Shown piece after piece: positions 46,946 to 56,924 of a stretch of 64,000 nt of DNA. Source of the DNA: Nemertoderma westbladi. Taxonomy: Eukaryota; Xenacoelomorpha; Nemertodermatida; Nemertodermatidae. The notes under the pieces were generated by a model. It did not search any database. It was not told the origin of the DNA and saw only the letters and a program-made list of their open reading frames with translations. How positions within the stretch are numbered: the stretch's first letter is position 1; each line of letters begins with the position of its first letter. A program made the translations under genes and the position numbers. The stretch covers positions 1 through 64,000 of the forward strand of contig JAUCBJ010003203.1 in NCBI GenBank assembly GCA_032718475.1, given 5' to 3'.

Positions 46946-47884
46946 CTAGATCTTTGAACAGTGAGTGCAGTTCATTACACCATTAGGATCAAGAGTTTGA
47001 GGTCTCACTAGGGAATGAGGAGGTCTGACCAAGTATTCCGGAACTCTGATCATAGGTTTATTTAAGGATCGTTTGAGTCGAGCGAGTGTAGGTGATACGT
47101 CGAACAAGCTTCGCTCGAAACTCCCGTAAGTATAGCGAGTAAAACTGTGTTTAGCACAACGTCTCCGCGGATGTTTATGTCTTTCCGTTTGCTGGTTGGG
47201 TCTAGGGCATTCATCGCAATAATACCAAAGACGCACGTCCTGTAGGGGAAACACGGGTGATCGTTCTCCAGTTTTACAATATTCCTCCATCTGTTTGAAG
47301 CTATCCGGGACAACAGGTAGCGGTCGATCGGCGGTAAGATACATCATAGTAAAATAGAGCCGTTTGAGTTCTATCATAGGGTCATGATGTATACCTTGAG
47401 GATATCGAGTTTCTAGATTTTGTTGACTGGCAATATTGAGATATGTTTCTCTCAAGAATTCCAGATATTTGTTGAAGTCACTGCGTTTATCCGGCTCTTC
47501 AACGTCTTCTCTTTCGAGTCGGTTTCGAATAGAATTCTCGTGTTCGATTCTCGGTTTATCATTCCGACTCCGCTGGGTATGATATTTAAATAGAACCATT
47601 TCCCTTTCGGTGTCTACATCGTCCGTATCGTGTAAATCGATAGGATGACCAGTAGTTAAGAAGTCCATATACATACCATTACGATGCGTATAGCGAGCGG
47701 TGAATTTTCTATAGTCCAATTCACGCGTGAGTTGTTCCTTGGACATTGGCGATTCGATATAACAACCATCGTCCTCGGTAGTAGTTGTACTAGCGTCGCC
47801 GCGTATTAAGCTATCAACAAACGCTTGCAACGGTAGGGTATATCGTTCCCTGATACCAAGATCATCTTCTATCAACTCTGTCAT
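46946..47884 (-). CDS. Unknown 312-aa ORF between pol and the 3' LTR
   Basis: An intact ATG-initiated frame starts TELIEDDLGIRERYTLPLQ. It is charged throughout, with no signal peptide or membrane segment, so it does not look like an envelope protein. A cysteine/histidine cluster near residues 225-247 (CDECPRPNQQTERHKHPRRR, then CAKH) and a terminal CTHC suggest zinc binding. I recognise no family. It lies where the integrase or an extra ORF would be expected. An intact frame in an element with several broken ORFs is notable. It may be an accessory or captured gene. Confidence 0.55.
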   Translation of the reverse strand: MTELIEDDLGIRERYTLPLQAFVDSLIRGDASTTTTEDDGCYIESPMSKEQLTRELDYRKFTARYTHRNGMYMDFLTTGHPIDLHDTDDVDTEREMVLFKYHTQRSRNDKPRIEHENSIRNRLEREDVEEPDKRSDFNKYLEFLRETYLNIASQQNLETRYPQGIHHDPMIELKRLYFTMMYLTADRPLPVVPDSFKQMEEYCKTGERSPVFPLQDVRLWYYCDECPRPNQQTERHKHPRRRCAKHSFTRYTYGSFERSLFDVSPTLARLKRSLNKPMIRVPEYLVRPPHSLVRPQTLDPNGVMNCTHCSKI

Positions 47885-48712
47885 AGCTGCTATATGAGTT
47901 TATTGATATTATAATTAATTATAATTAGGCTAGCGGTCGTCGCTGCCTACCCCTCAAGGCCCCCGGACAGCGCAAGATCCTCAGCGCTGATGTACTGTCG
48001 TCGCTGTGCCTCTCGCCAACGTAGTAGCTACACAACGACAACAATAACCAGCGCGAGTCACTCCACTGTCCGTCCCAAGGGCGTAGATTTACTTCAGGTT
48101 CTTGCTACAGAGGTAGGGCAACTTTCACAACTGCGACTCGCTACGGTAAACACACTTTAGTAGTAACATTCACCTATAAACGCACAAATTCCACACAACT
48201 GTCACAAATTGTCACAAACTGTCACACAATCGGGTCATTTGTCCATTAGTCAAGTGCCTTCCAGAATGTCACGTTATTATTATGTATCCCTGGATACTAG
48301 CAGTGTGCTATTTATTCCGTATGCTATTCAATGGGGCAAGCTTTCTATGGTTCTTTTAACTCGCTTCTAATTCTAGCGTGGTTGTTGCTATGGTGACATT
48401 ATGGAAAGCTAGCAGTAGAATTTGGGTAATTCTCATGCATACAGATCTGGGATGCTATTTAATAGTAATTCTTTAATCGTCAATATTCCCCTTTATACAT
48501 GATTTCATGAATTTTATCGGCTATTGACTATATATTGAAGATTCTCTCACACTAATATATTTAATAGGGTGAATCTCCACTCCCATGATCTATTAATTAA
48601 TGGAATTTTGGGAATGTTATAAATTGTATAAAATGACAATTTACCAAATTCATGAGAAGATATGAATTTAAATTTATTCCCGTAAATTTTATTATTTAAT
48701 ATTAAAATAGAC
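47885..48712. other. BEL interior where integrase would be expected, no ORF
   Basis: No frame with integrase-like features on either strand. A tandem series of CACAAATTGTCACAAACTG words lies near 48190-48225. Confidence 0.5.
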
Positions 48713-49075
48713 GCAATTTTATTCCAGAGCATGTCTGGGGACTGGGATCCTTGATTCTAGGAAATTTGTCCTTTTAAGAGTATCGGTAAGTGCTACGATA
48801 TCTTAATCGACTAGAATTTCAAAGGATCTAAATTCTAACAGATTTTGATTTATAGATTTTCTGTGTTTGCAAACTCCTTATTAGTATGCATTGACTCTAT
48901 TATAACATTTGTTTTAATATAATTTTATAAATATTAACTATGTAATATTTAAGATGGGCACCGATTTATTCCAGAACTTGTCTGGGGACGTTAACCACTG
49001 ATTCTAGAATTTTGTCTCTCAAGTATATCGGTGGGTGCCGCGATATCTTAATCGACTAGAATTACAGATGGTCAA
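48713..49075. repeat. ~240-bp-spaced duplicated segment at the broken end of pol
   Basis: TTTATTCCAGA, TGTCTGGGGAC, GATTCTAG, TATCGGTRRGTGC and CGATATCTTAATCGACTAGAAT occur at 48718-48820 and again at 48968-49062. The right copy overlaps the last codons of the RNase H frame, so the duplication marks the point where pol was truncated. Confidence 0.8.
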
Positions 49076-51155
49076 AGGGTTTAACTCCGCTCGATGAACT
49101 CGTAGTTTGTTGTTTATCAAGGCCTTAGAGGTAACCAAGGCAACTTTGATTCCATCCGGAGTTTCAACTCTCAGGTAGGCTACTATACCTATTCCCATAT
49201 CGCTGGCGTACTCCAAACACATGGAGTTGATAGGAATACGTGGGGAGAACGTGACCAAAATATGAACGGGAAATAATAAAGTTCTCGATGGAAGGTAGAG
49301 AATCTTCCCATTTCATCCACTTCTTTAGCAGTTCTCCCTTAAGTGGATCGTCCCACGAGTGGTTTTCAAGCCACATTTGTTTAACTAAGCTCCGAGCAAC
49401 TAATATAACTGGGCTAATAAATCCCAATGGATCGAAATAAGTGCTTAGGATACTTAGACAAATCCGTTTGGTTCGAACTGGATTATCTCGCGGTTTTAGC
49501 TGGAAAAATAATATATCTCTCTCTGTGTCCCATTTCAAACCAAGCGTTTTGGTTTCCGGAAGATCGTCCTTGATGAGGTCTAGATCTTTAACACCTCGGT
49601 CTTCTACCGGGATCGATTCCAGAAACTCACGGGAGTTACTAGTGAATTTGGTTAGTCGAAATCCACTGCGTCGCAAACACTCTACCGTTCCCTTGGCAAC
49701 ATGAATGGCGTCTTCCACCGATGGGAGGGACTTTAAATTGTCGTCCATGTATATATCCCGTTCGATGTTGTCTATAACCGCTTTAGAGAAGGCGTCTCGG
49801 TTGTCATCAGCAGTAGTACGCACTACTGAGCAAGCGTTCGAGGGGCTCGAGATGATCCCGAAAGCCTGGATGGTCATCCAGTACTCCACAGGTTTTTGGT
49901 CGAGGTCTCCTTCAGGCCACCACAGAAATCGTAGGCTGTCTCGATCCCTATCCAGCGCCTTAACTTGTAAGAACATACCTTCTATATCTGAGGCGAAAGC
50001 GATAGAATATTGCCGTAATCTTAAGAGTATTCCCAACAAGGATTGGAGTAAGTTGGGTCCCGGCAACAACTCGGAATTAAGGGATTGGCCCATGTAAAGG
50101 GCGGAGCCGTCGAATACTACCCGGACTTCATTGGGTTTACCGGGTTTGGGAACGTAATGATGTGTTAGATAATACGTTCTCTCAGTTACGGGTGTTTCTT
50201 CCGGTACTCGCTCCGCGTATCCCTTATCGATGAATTTCTTCAGCTGGGTCTTATACATCTCTTTAGCTGAAGCATTAGCCGTAAGACGCCGATGTAGTTG
50301 CGCGATTCTCTTCTCCGCCAAGGGTCTGTTATTAATAAAGTTGGGTTCTCACCGTCGGAACGGAAGACCAATCTCATACCTACCTTGGTCCTTAAGAAAA
50401 CGTGTAGTCGTTTCCTGGATCTGCTTGGCTCTTTCCTCCTCGACAGATAGAGCCTTATCGTAGGAATTAGGCTCTACAGCTTCTTGAGTAAAGAATCGTA
50501 CGGCGTGTTCATCGCGAATTTTATTGTTGTATCGATCTATCACGGCATTTAGCTCGTCGTTATAGTCGAATTGTCCGCCATGGTTGACAAGATGGCACAG
50601 TTGCATTTGGTTTCTCCAAACTTCACTCTTGGTGAGAAGGTCGATTGTATTTTCCTTATCAAATAATTGGGTAATATCGTCGTTATCCGAGGAGTATGGT
50701 GTTCCCCCAGGTATGGTTTCTCCCTCACTGATTTCTTCTTCCCATTCACTTACCTGAGATATGTGATCAGTAGGTAATCTTTCCATGAGTGTTCTACGGG
50801 AAGGTCCAGTGAAGTACCATCCTACTCTCGTTCTTCCCGCATAGGTTTGCAATGGTTGCGGTCGAGCAGGCCGTTTTTCTAATGTCTCCAGCGCCTCATG
50901 CGCATTTTGGCCGATCAATATTTGCACCCCTGGGTAGTCGGTGTTGAATCTAGGGATATTATGTTGCTGGGTAAAATCGTCTTCATCCCAGTTGTAAGGT
51001 TCTACTTGGCTGGCAGCAAAGTTCTTTATCGCCACCATTTTTACTGACCTTATGCTGTGTTCTCCTAGTTCGTCCTGGGGAGTGGACACCGCTCCTACAT
51101 AGTAGTCTGTAGCTACTGTAGATTTCCAAACCTGCATAATTCCTGAAAGGTTCAA
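49019..51155 (-). pseudogene. BEL/Pao pol: reverse transcriptase and partial RNase H, broken
   Basis: 51155-50349 is the protease-RT linker typical of BEL/Pao (PGVQILIGQNAHE, GWYFTGPS, ERAKQIQETTTRF, GRYEIGLPF). 50321-49164 is the RT: HHYVPKPGKPNEVRVVFDGS, LRQYSIAFASDIEGMFLQV with the motif A aspartate, and DIYMDDNLKS as the YMDD box. TKTLGLKWD and STYFDPLGFISP follow. The RNase H start continues after a frame change near 49240 (AYLRVETPDGIKVALVTSKA), then the frame is lost in the duplicated segment. In-frame TGA codons lie before 51155 and at about 50351-50349. The missing downstream part includes the rest of RNase H and integrase. Confidence 0.93.
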
Positions 51156-51161
51156 CTTAGT

Positions 51162-51845
51162 TCAGAACTTGGGTTGTCCAGCAAAGATGTCTTCGGCTAG
51201 TTCTTTGTCGATGAATGTTCCTGTACTGCCGGAGTCTAGGAGGGCGTTTACTATAAAACTCTTTGCTGGCCCATGAACTACCGGGAATTCCCGGATTCCG
51301 ACGTTGGAAGTTGGCACTTTCCAAGATGGTTGTCTGTCCGGAATAGTTGATTGGACTTCATTCTTGGTCTCAGTCTCATACGTAAGCGCTCGATACACCG
51401 CGGTGTTTATCATATAACAGGATTCGTTTTCATCAGAGAATTCGTCCGTGTAAAATCCTTCCATCTCAGAGCTGTTGTCAGTGTTGTTCACATCACTGAG
51501 TTGGACATGTAGTTCGGGCTCACTTACCTGACTCTTGCTGGTTTTTTCGAATTCCGCATGCAGCAAGATATGATGTTTCGCGCCGCACTTAGCACACCTC
51601 GCGTCGGAGTAACAGGTTCGCCGTTGGTGTCCTTGTCTGAGACAATTATAACACAACCGCTTATCCCACATGACATCACGTCTATCCTTTAGGGATTGCT
51701 TTAAGAATTCATCACATCCTCTTAGACGATGGGGCCCGTCGCACAATGCACATTTGGGTTTGATGTTACTTACTTTAACTTGGGTAGTGTTGTGCACACT
51801 TGTTCTTTCCTCGGGCTTTCTTCCATGAATTCTCTTAGGAGACAT
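51162..51845 (-). CDS. BEL/Pao zinc-knuckle and aspartic protease segment
   Basis: It starts at ATG 51845 in the same frame as gag and pol. Cysteine motifs CALCDGPHRLRGC, CYNCLRQGHQRRTC and CAKCGAKHHILLH resemble the nucleocapsid region. FIVNALLDSGSTGTFID is the retropepsin active site (DSG). The frame ends with TGA just after GQPKF. It is separated from gag by one TAA (51866-51864). Confidence 0.9.
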   Translation of the reverse strand: MSPKRIHGRKPEERTSVHNTTQVKVSNIKPKCALCDGPHRLRGCDEFLKQSLKDRRDVMWDKRLCYNCLRQGHQRRTCYSDARCAKCGAKHHILLHAEFEKTSKSQVSEPELHVQLSDVNNTDNSSEMEGFYTDEFSDENESCYMINTAVYRALTYETETKNEVQSTIPDRQPSWKVPTSNVGIREFPVVHGPAKSFIVNALLDSGSTGTFIDKELAEDIFAGQPKF

Positions 51846-51863
51846 AGGAGTTTTTGTTACCTG

Positions 51864-53111
51864 TTATCTCCTGTCACTGGTTCGAGACTTAAATTTACTT
51901 ACGTCCTTAGGTGCTTTGTTGACATAGTAAGATCTTTTGGTGTCTTTCCCGCTGTTCTCCTCCTGGGAGGTTTGGCTTTCGCCGTCGTCTGTATAACATA
52001 CTGGTATTACCTTTCTCCTAGAAACGGGTTTTTCACTTACTTTATTTTCCGGTGTCTTCTCTCGGGATTGCTTTAGGAGCTGTAATCTTACCTCTCCATT
52101 TAAGAATGACATGAGATCAGTCATGGTAGGGTCTCTTTGTTGCTGGTCCATCATATAGAGAACTCTCTTATCCCAACGCATACCTACTCCACCCTTTGGT
52201 AAAGTAGATGCTACGGCTCCAACAACCATAGAACTCTGATATTCATGAGACTTACCTAGCCAATCCAACTGTCTACAGATCTCCTGGATCTCATCGGAAA
52301 ATTCTATAATCCCGCTGCTAAGAAACTTTCGGGGCGCTACTAATTTCGCATACAAATACCTAGCTATGTTAGTCCTATTACCATACCTGATGTTTAGTGT
52401 ATCCCAAACTTGTCTTAATCCATCTGGATGTCCAATAAACTTTAACGCCATTAACTTGGGAGGTCCTTCCAAGCACTCGATGAGGAATCTAAGTTTCTCT
52501 CCGTTGGATAGTACAGAGTTCTGTATGCTATCTTTGTAATATTCATTAAAAGGTAACCATTTCATCTCATCTCCGTTGAACTTGACGATCTCTCCCACCT
52601 TTACCGCTTGACGGGCTTCTGTTCTAGCCATTTGATGCGTAAAACTTTCTTGGGCCATTGTATTATTTAATATCGAATTATCGGTATATAAATTTCTCGG
52701 ATTATGATCAGGTCTATATGGAATATCATTATCAACAGGTTTATAATTATCCTTAATAGGGTTTACTATAGGAGTCTCTACTTCACTAGCAGTATAGATG
52801 CGTGTAGGCTCTACACCTTGCGCATGAAATACTTCAGACCTAACAGGTTGACACATTGTTACAGGGGGTGGTGGTATGCCCTTTTGAATATTTACTAACT
52901 TATCGCATTCTAACGCGATACTATGCTGCACTTCTTGCAATTCTAACCTACCCTCTCTTACTGTTCCCTTCAACTGTTGAACAGTCCCTTCCAACTCCCG
53001 GACCTGCTGGGAGGAACATACCCGGTGTTCCCTCAGCTGCCCGAGCAAGAGACCCATCTCCCGCCATCCCTCATCCACCCACTCTACCACCGAAGCGGGA
53101 GCCGCCAACAT
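51864..53111 (-). CDS. BEL/Pao gag-type ORF (DUF1759-like)
   Basis: An N-terminal coiled-coil stretch (QQVRELEGTVQQLKG) is followed by a gag domain of the type common in Pao/BEL polyproteins (VKFNGDEMKWLPFNEYY, SNGEKLRFLIECLEGPPK, VWDTLNIRYGN). A basic tail ends at TAA 51866-51864. From ATG 53111 to 49164 the reading frame is constant and interrupted only by this TAA and two TGA codons. Confidence 0.88.
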   Translation of the reverse strand: MLAAPASVVEWVDEGWREMGLLLGQLREHRVCSSQQVRELEGTVQQLKGTVREGRLELQEVQHSIALECDKLVNIQKGIPPPPVTMCQPVRSEVFHAQGVEPTRIYTASEVETPIVNPIKDNYKPVDNDIPYRPDHNPRNLYTDNSILNNTMAQESFTHQMARTEARQAVKVGEIVKFNGDEMKWLPFNEYYKDSIQNSVLSNGEKLRFLIECLEGPPKLMALKFIGHPDGLRQVWDTLNIRYGNRTNIARYLYAKLVAPRKFLSSGIIEFSDEIQEICRQLDWLGKSHEYQSSMVVGAVASTLPKGGVGMRWDKRVLYMMDQQQRDPTMTDLMSFLNGEVRLQLLKQSREKTPENKVSEKPVSRRKVIPVCYTDDGESQTSQEENSGKDTKRSYYVNKAPKDVSKFKSRTSDRR

Positions 53112-54247
53112 AGTAGCGGGTAGACGAGGGACGACGGGCGATAAATCGTTAATGTCTCGCTCGGCGTCCAGGACTGGCGTTGAGTCGGGAACTTCCTACT
53201 GGGCACAGGTAGTTTAGTACTGTGCAAAAGTAATTTAGAGTTAGGTTCTGGAAGTACAGGTGTCTCTATCACAGAGGGAGTGGCTTCGAGAACAGGCCTA
53301 ATTATTTCAGGCTCATCTACTATAGTAGGGAGACTTTCTACTCTAATAATTTGGTCTGTGGGTTCTGTACTACCTAAGTCTACACTAGCTAGTTGCCTTC
53401 TCACAGCTGGGGGCAGATTAGGCAATTTCTGACGGTGTGGCGCTCTTCTACGTCCGCTGGAACGAGATCGATTTCCTCCGCCTTCAGGATCTGTTGTATC
53501 GCCCTCGTCAGAGGATGTAAATCCCTGTCTCTTGGGAGTGGATCGACTTAGCAGCTGCATATGAGTAGCTGTTCTCTGTTTATTGAAGTTGTCTTACTTC
53601 TCTTGAAGATTTTCCAACTCTAGTTGGGTTGTCTCTTCAGATGCCCTCTGTTCTGCTTCTGCCACTGCCTCTGCCGCTTTTCTTTCCACTTCTGCCGCTG
53701 CTACTTCTCTTTCCGCTTCTGCCGCTGCCGCTGCCATTGCCGCTTTTCTTTCCGCTTCAGCCGCTGCCGCTGCCATTTCCGCTTTTCTTTCAGCCTCAGC
53801 CGATGCCGCTGCCATTGCCGCTTTTCTTTCAACTTCGGCAGCTGCCGCTACTGCTGCCTTTCTGTCTTCTATTCGTTTTTTCTTTAACTGTTCTTCCTGT
53901 TCCCTAGCGATGCGGATGCTCTCATCAAATTTAGCCTGCTCAACGGCTAATATTTCCGCATCCAACGAGTCCAACACAAATTTGGCTCCCTCACTCTTAG
54001 GGTGAAGTCCAGCTAGCCGTCTCCTTAACTCTTTGTCACCTATAAATCGTTGATAGTCTGACAGATAGATGTCAATAGCATCCTTCTTCTGAGGTTTTTC
54101 TGAAGTAACTTCGCTTTCCACTTGAGAAAAGGCAGTGTCTGTTGATTCTCCTTGGGTTGAGCGCTCAGCTAGCTGAATTTTCCATTGTGTCGTTCCTTGG
54201 ACTTTAAGACTCACTCGTTGGAACCAATTCTTTACGGCGACTTGCAA
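53084..54247 (-). pseudogene. Upstream gag-like frame with an Ala/Glu coiled coil, one TAA
   Basis: 54247-53594 reads VAVKNWFQRVSLKVQ and then a long repetitive stretch of the type AEAERKAAMAAAAAEAE, strongly predicted coiled coil. After a TAA the same frame continues from ATG 53560 as a Ser/Pro-rich segment ending at 53084, overlapping the start of the next ORF in another frame. The first frame lacks an ATG near its start, so it probably continued from the ORF at 55043 before a frame change. Confidence 0.65.
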
Positions 54248-54278
54248 CGACGTGTCTTGGCTTCTCTTTGAGGCTTCC

Positions 54279-55043
54279 TCAAAGGCTGAAAGGATTAGTC
54301 TGATCCGTAGAATCGTGATCGCGAACTTGATAAAGCAGCTCTCCCTGCTCTTGAGGTCTGTGAGGTTGTTGAAACAGGTGTTCCTCTAATCGCTCCAAAG
54401 AGCTGAAGAATCCCTGGACATATCCTGCTGCCGACCTCTTCCACATAGCAGGATCTCTAGTATCCTTGACTACTCCCATCCGGTATAAGTCCTCCCAGGT
54501 AGCTTCCGATAAGTTAAACGGGAGTCCGGGTCCGGGGAAGTTCCATTGCACCTCGACAATAGACCTCAGTTCTTCCATCGGGTATCCAGCATAACTATCT
54601 TTGGTCGATCGCTTACTTCTCGCCCAATCGATTTGATGTTCTTCCACAGCGATCAATACTCTAGTGAGTACGGCCTCAGGAAGAATGAGAAGCGGAGTAG
54701 AATAAACTGCTTCTGCCATCTTTGCTCCGATCTCGGGTGTCAACTCTACAGTATCTGAACTACCGGAGCTATCGGACCGCTGAGAAATAAGTTCTCGGCT
54801 CGGGTGTTGCTGGTGCTGCTGTTTAACAGCTGCCTCTTGGTCCCACTTGACTTGAGCACGCGTGCCTATAATAGACCTACGGTGCTTGACTAGCCTAGGG
54901 TCTGATACTACTACTGAAGGGATGACCTTTCTTACAGCAGGAGGGGACTTGGACTTCGGTCTAAGATGTTCTACACTCCTGTCTGAGTCGCAGACTGTTC
55001 TTTCTAGGAGACTATCTGACAGAGTTTGCTTTGTGTCAGCCAT
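54279..55043 (-). CDS. First gag-region ORF of the BEL/Pao element
   Basis: ATG 55043 (MADTKQTLSDSLLERTVCDSD) opens a 254-aa frame with a compact folded-looking part (ELTPEIGAKMAEAVYSTPLL, EELRSIVEVQWNFPGPGLPF, DLYRMGVVKDTRDPAMWKRS). I know no named domain for it. It is the 5'-most ORF and begins the coding region after the leader. It ends 32 bp before the next frame, in a different phase. Confidence 0.65.
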   Translation of the reverse strand: MADTKQTLSDSLLERTVCDSDRSVEHLRPKSKSPPAVRKVIPSVVVSDPRLVKHRRSIIGTRAQVKWDQEAAVKQQHQQHPSRELISQRSDSSGSSDTVELTPEIGAKMAEAVYSTPLLILPEAVLTRVLIAVEEHQIDWARSKRSTKDSYAGYPMEELRSIVEVQWNFPGPGLPFNLSEATWEDLYRMGVVKDTRDPAMWKRSAAGYVQGFFSSLERLEEHLFQQPHRPQEQGELLYQVRDHDSTDQTNPFSL

Positions 55044-56924
55044 GTTTGATTGTACAGTTGAATGCCTACTACTATAACGACAGTTAAAGCAAGTCTAGTA
55101 ATTCAGTATCCACTGTAAGCCTAGTAAGTAATTACCGATATCGTTACTCAATGTAACAATATATATAATATATTAGAATACCGGTATACACTTATAGTAT
55201 ATATATAAGTATTATTACAGACTAGGATTTGTCACAGAATACCGGTATATAATTTCAGCATAAGTTTATATAAATAAATATAATAAGCCTATCGTAAATA
55301 CCGGTATACAGCATACACTTATAGTATATATAAGTATTATTATAGACTAGGATTAATTACAGAATACTGGTATATAATTTCAGCCAAATTTATATAAATA
55401 TATATAATAATATACCGGTAATGTCAATTATTTTATAATAACTGAATTTCTGAATTTAAAGGTTACTTTCCTTTACTTTATTACTGTTATCAAGCAGTAG
55501 CCCAACTGATATTAAGACCTAATTGATGTATAACAGGCCTACTATTTTATAAATCGGTTTGAGTTGATTTATAATATATATGTACCCGTACAAGGGTTTT
55601 GTCAATATTTGAAACAAATGTTATTATTTCTGGTTAAGGGGGTCACTACACAGAAGCTAAACGCTCTCAGTGGAGTGCTACCTGTTGGACACTAAAACAA
55701 ATAATTCTACTTTACTAAGTTACTTATTACTACTAATTACTTACATACAGGGTGAGATTACAATCTCTAAATAAACAATAACAAATTATACATACAAATT
55801 TTAGGATAATTTTACAGGAATTCTACAAACCAGTCTAACAGGGAGTTAGAATTTCTGGTTATTACAAACGGACAGGATACTACGGTATTTGAAAATAATT
55901 AAGCAGTAGTAAATAAATTGTGTTGTCCAGAAAAGAAAATACCACCGTCTGACGACTTATAGTCTTTTTGCTCTACAGCACTATAAGTACTACGTTATGT
56001 ACTTGGAGTGTCCTTATCTAGAAGTTAATTACCGCAGCCAACCAGAGCTAACGTGCCTATTAACCACTTTACAACACAAATATACTGCCTACAAACTAAT
56101 ACTGTACTGTACTCTAAACCCTAGATTAGGTACAAATACTTATACAACAAATAACCAGCAGTTAAATATACTTGAACAGCTAAAAGAACCACGGTATCTG
56201 CTGGTGTGACTAGAGCATAAAATCACCAGTCTTTACCTACGCCAAGCAGCTCTGATGTAGTACCGGGGTTAATTTAACTATAACGGTATGTATAACAAGC
56301 ATAATTACTGTAGGAATAAACTTGGGGGGTATGTAGGTTGCGAATACTTGCATAAACTCTGAATAATAAATATTACGCTACCCGTGCAGACTATACAAAC
56401 AAAATACAGACCAAATGCTGGCAGACTACTGTCAAGCCTAAATAAACTACAGTATATGCAGACTCCGAAATGGTTAGTTAGTATGCGTTCTAACTGAGTA
56501 GTACGACTTATTCTTTCGGGGGGGATTCACCTTACAACACTGGATGCCCCCACTTTCCTAACTAGTACTTTATCGGACCTACACTCTACACACACTGCAA
56601 TCGCTTCAAACTTAACAACAGCTAGACAACAATCCAGCCTACAAATTATTTATACAATCTGAGCAGGCTTACACGCCTTCTGCTCAATATTACACTTACA
56701 GATAAAAAAAACTGACAGAAATAAGTAAAATCCCAATAAAAAACCAGGGCGGTCGTCCCTGATTAAATATCAAGACCTACCGGTATATAATTATCAAAAT
56801 CGAATAATACTGCTGTACTTGTAAGTACCGGTTCGGGCAGTTGGGCAGTTAGGCCTACAGCTTACCGTTCGACCGGTACCTCGACTTTATTGCCTACGGT
56901 GCAATAAAGAAATAAAACTATTAC
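55044..56924 (-). other. BEL/Pao leader, non-coding
   Basis: 1.9 kb with no supported ORF. A block of about 130 bp with ATACCGGTATA, ACACTTATAGTATATATAAG and TAATTTCAGC is tandemly duplicated (about 55175-55300 and 55305-55430). No clear tRNA primer-binding match is seen next to the LTR at 56924. Confidence 0.6.

Noticed and set aside
46946-47884. Retroviral-type envelope gene in the BEL element
   Set aside because: No signal peptide, membrane segment or glycoprotein-like pattern. The product is charged and probably soluble.
49164-53111. Alternative genetic code explaining in-frame TAA/TGA in the BEL element
   Set aside because: Host genes here (TSC2, cathepsin F) use normal stops and have none internally. 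Frame changes accompany the stops, so decay is the simpler explanation.
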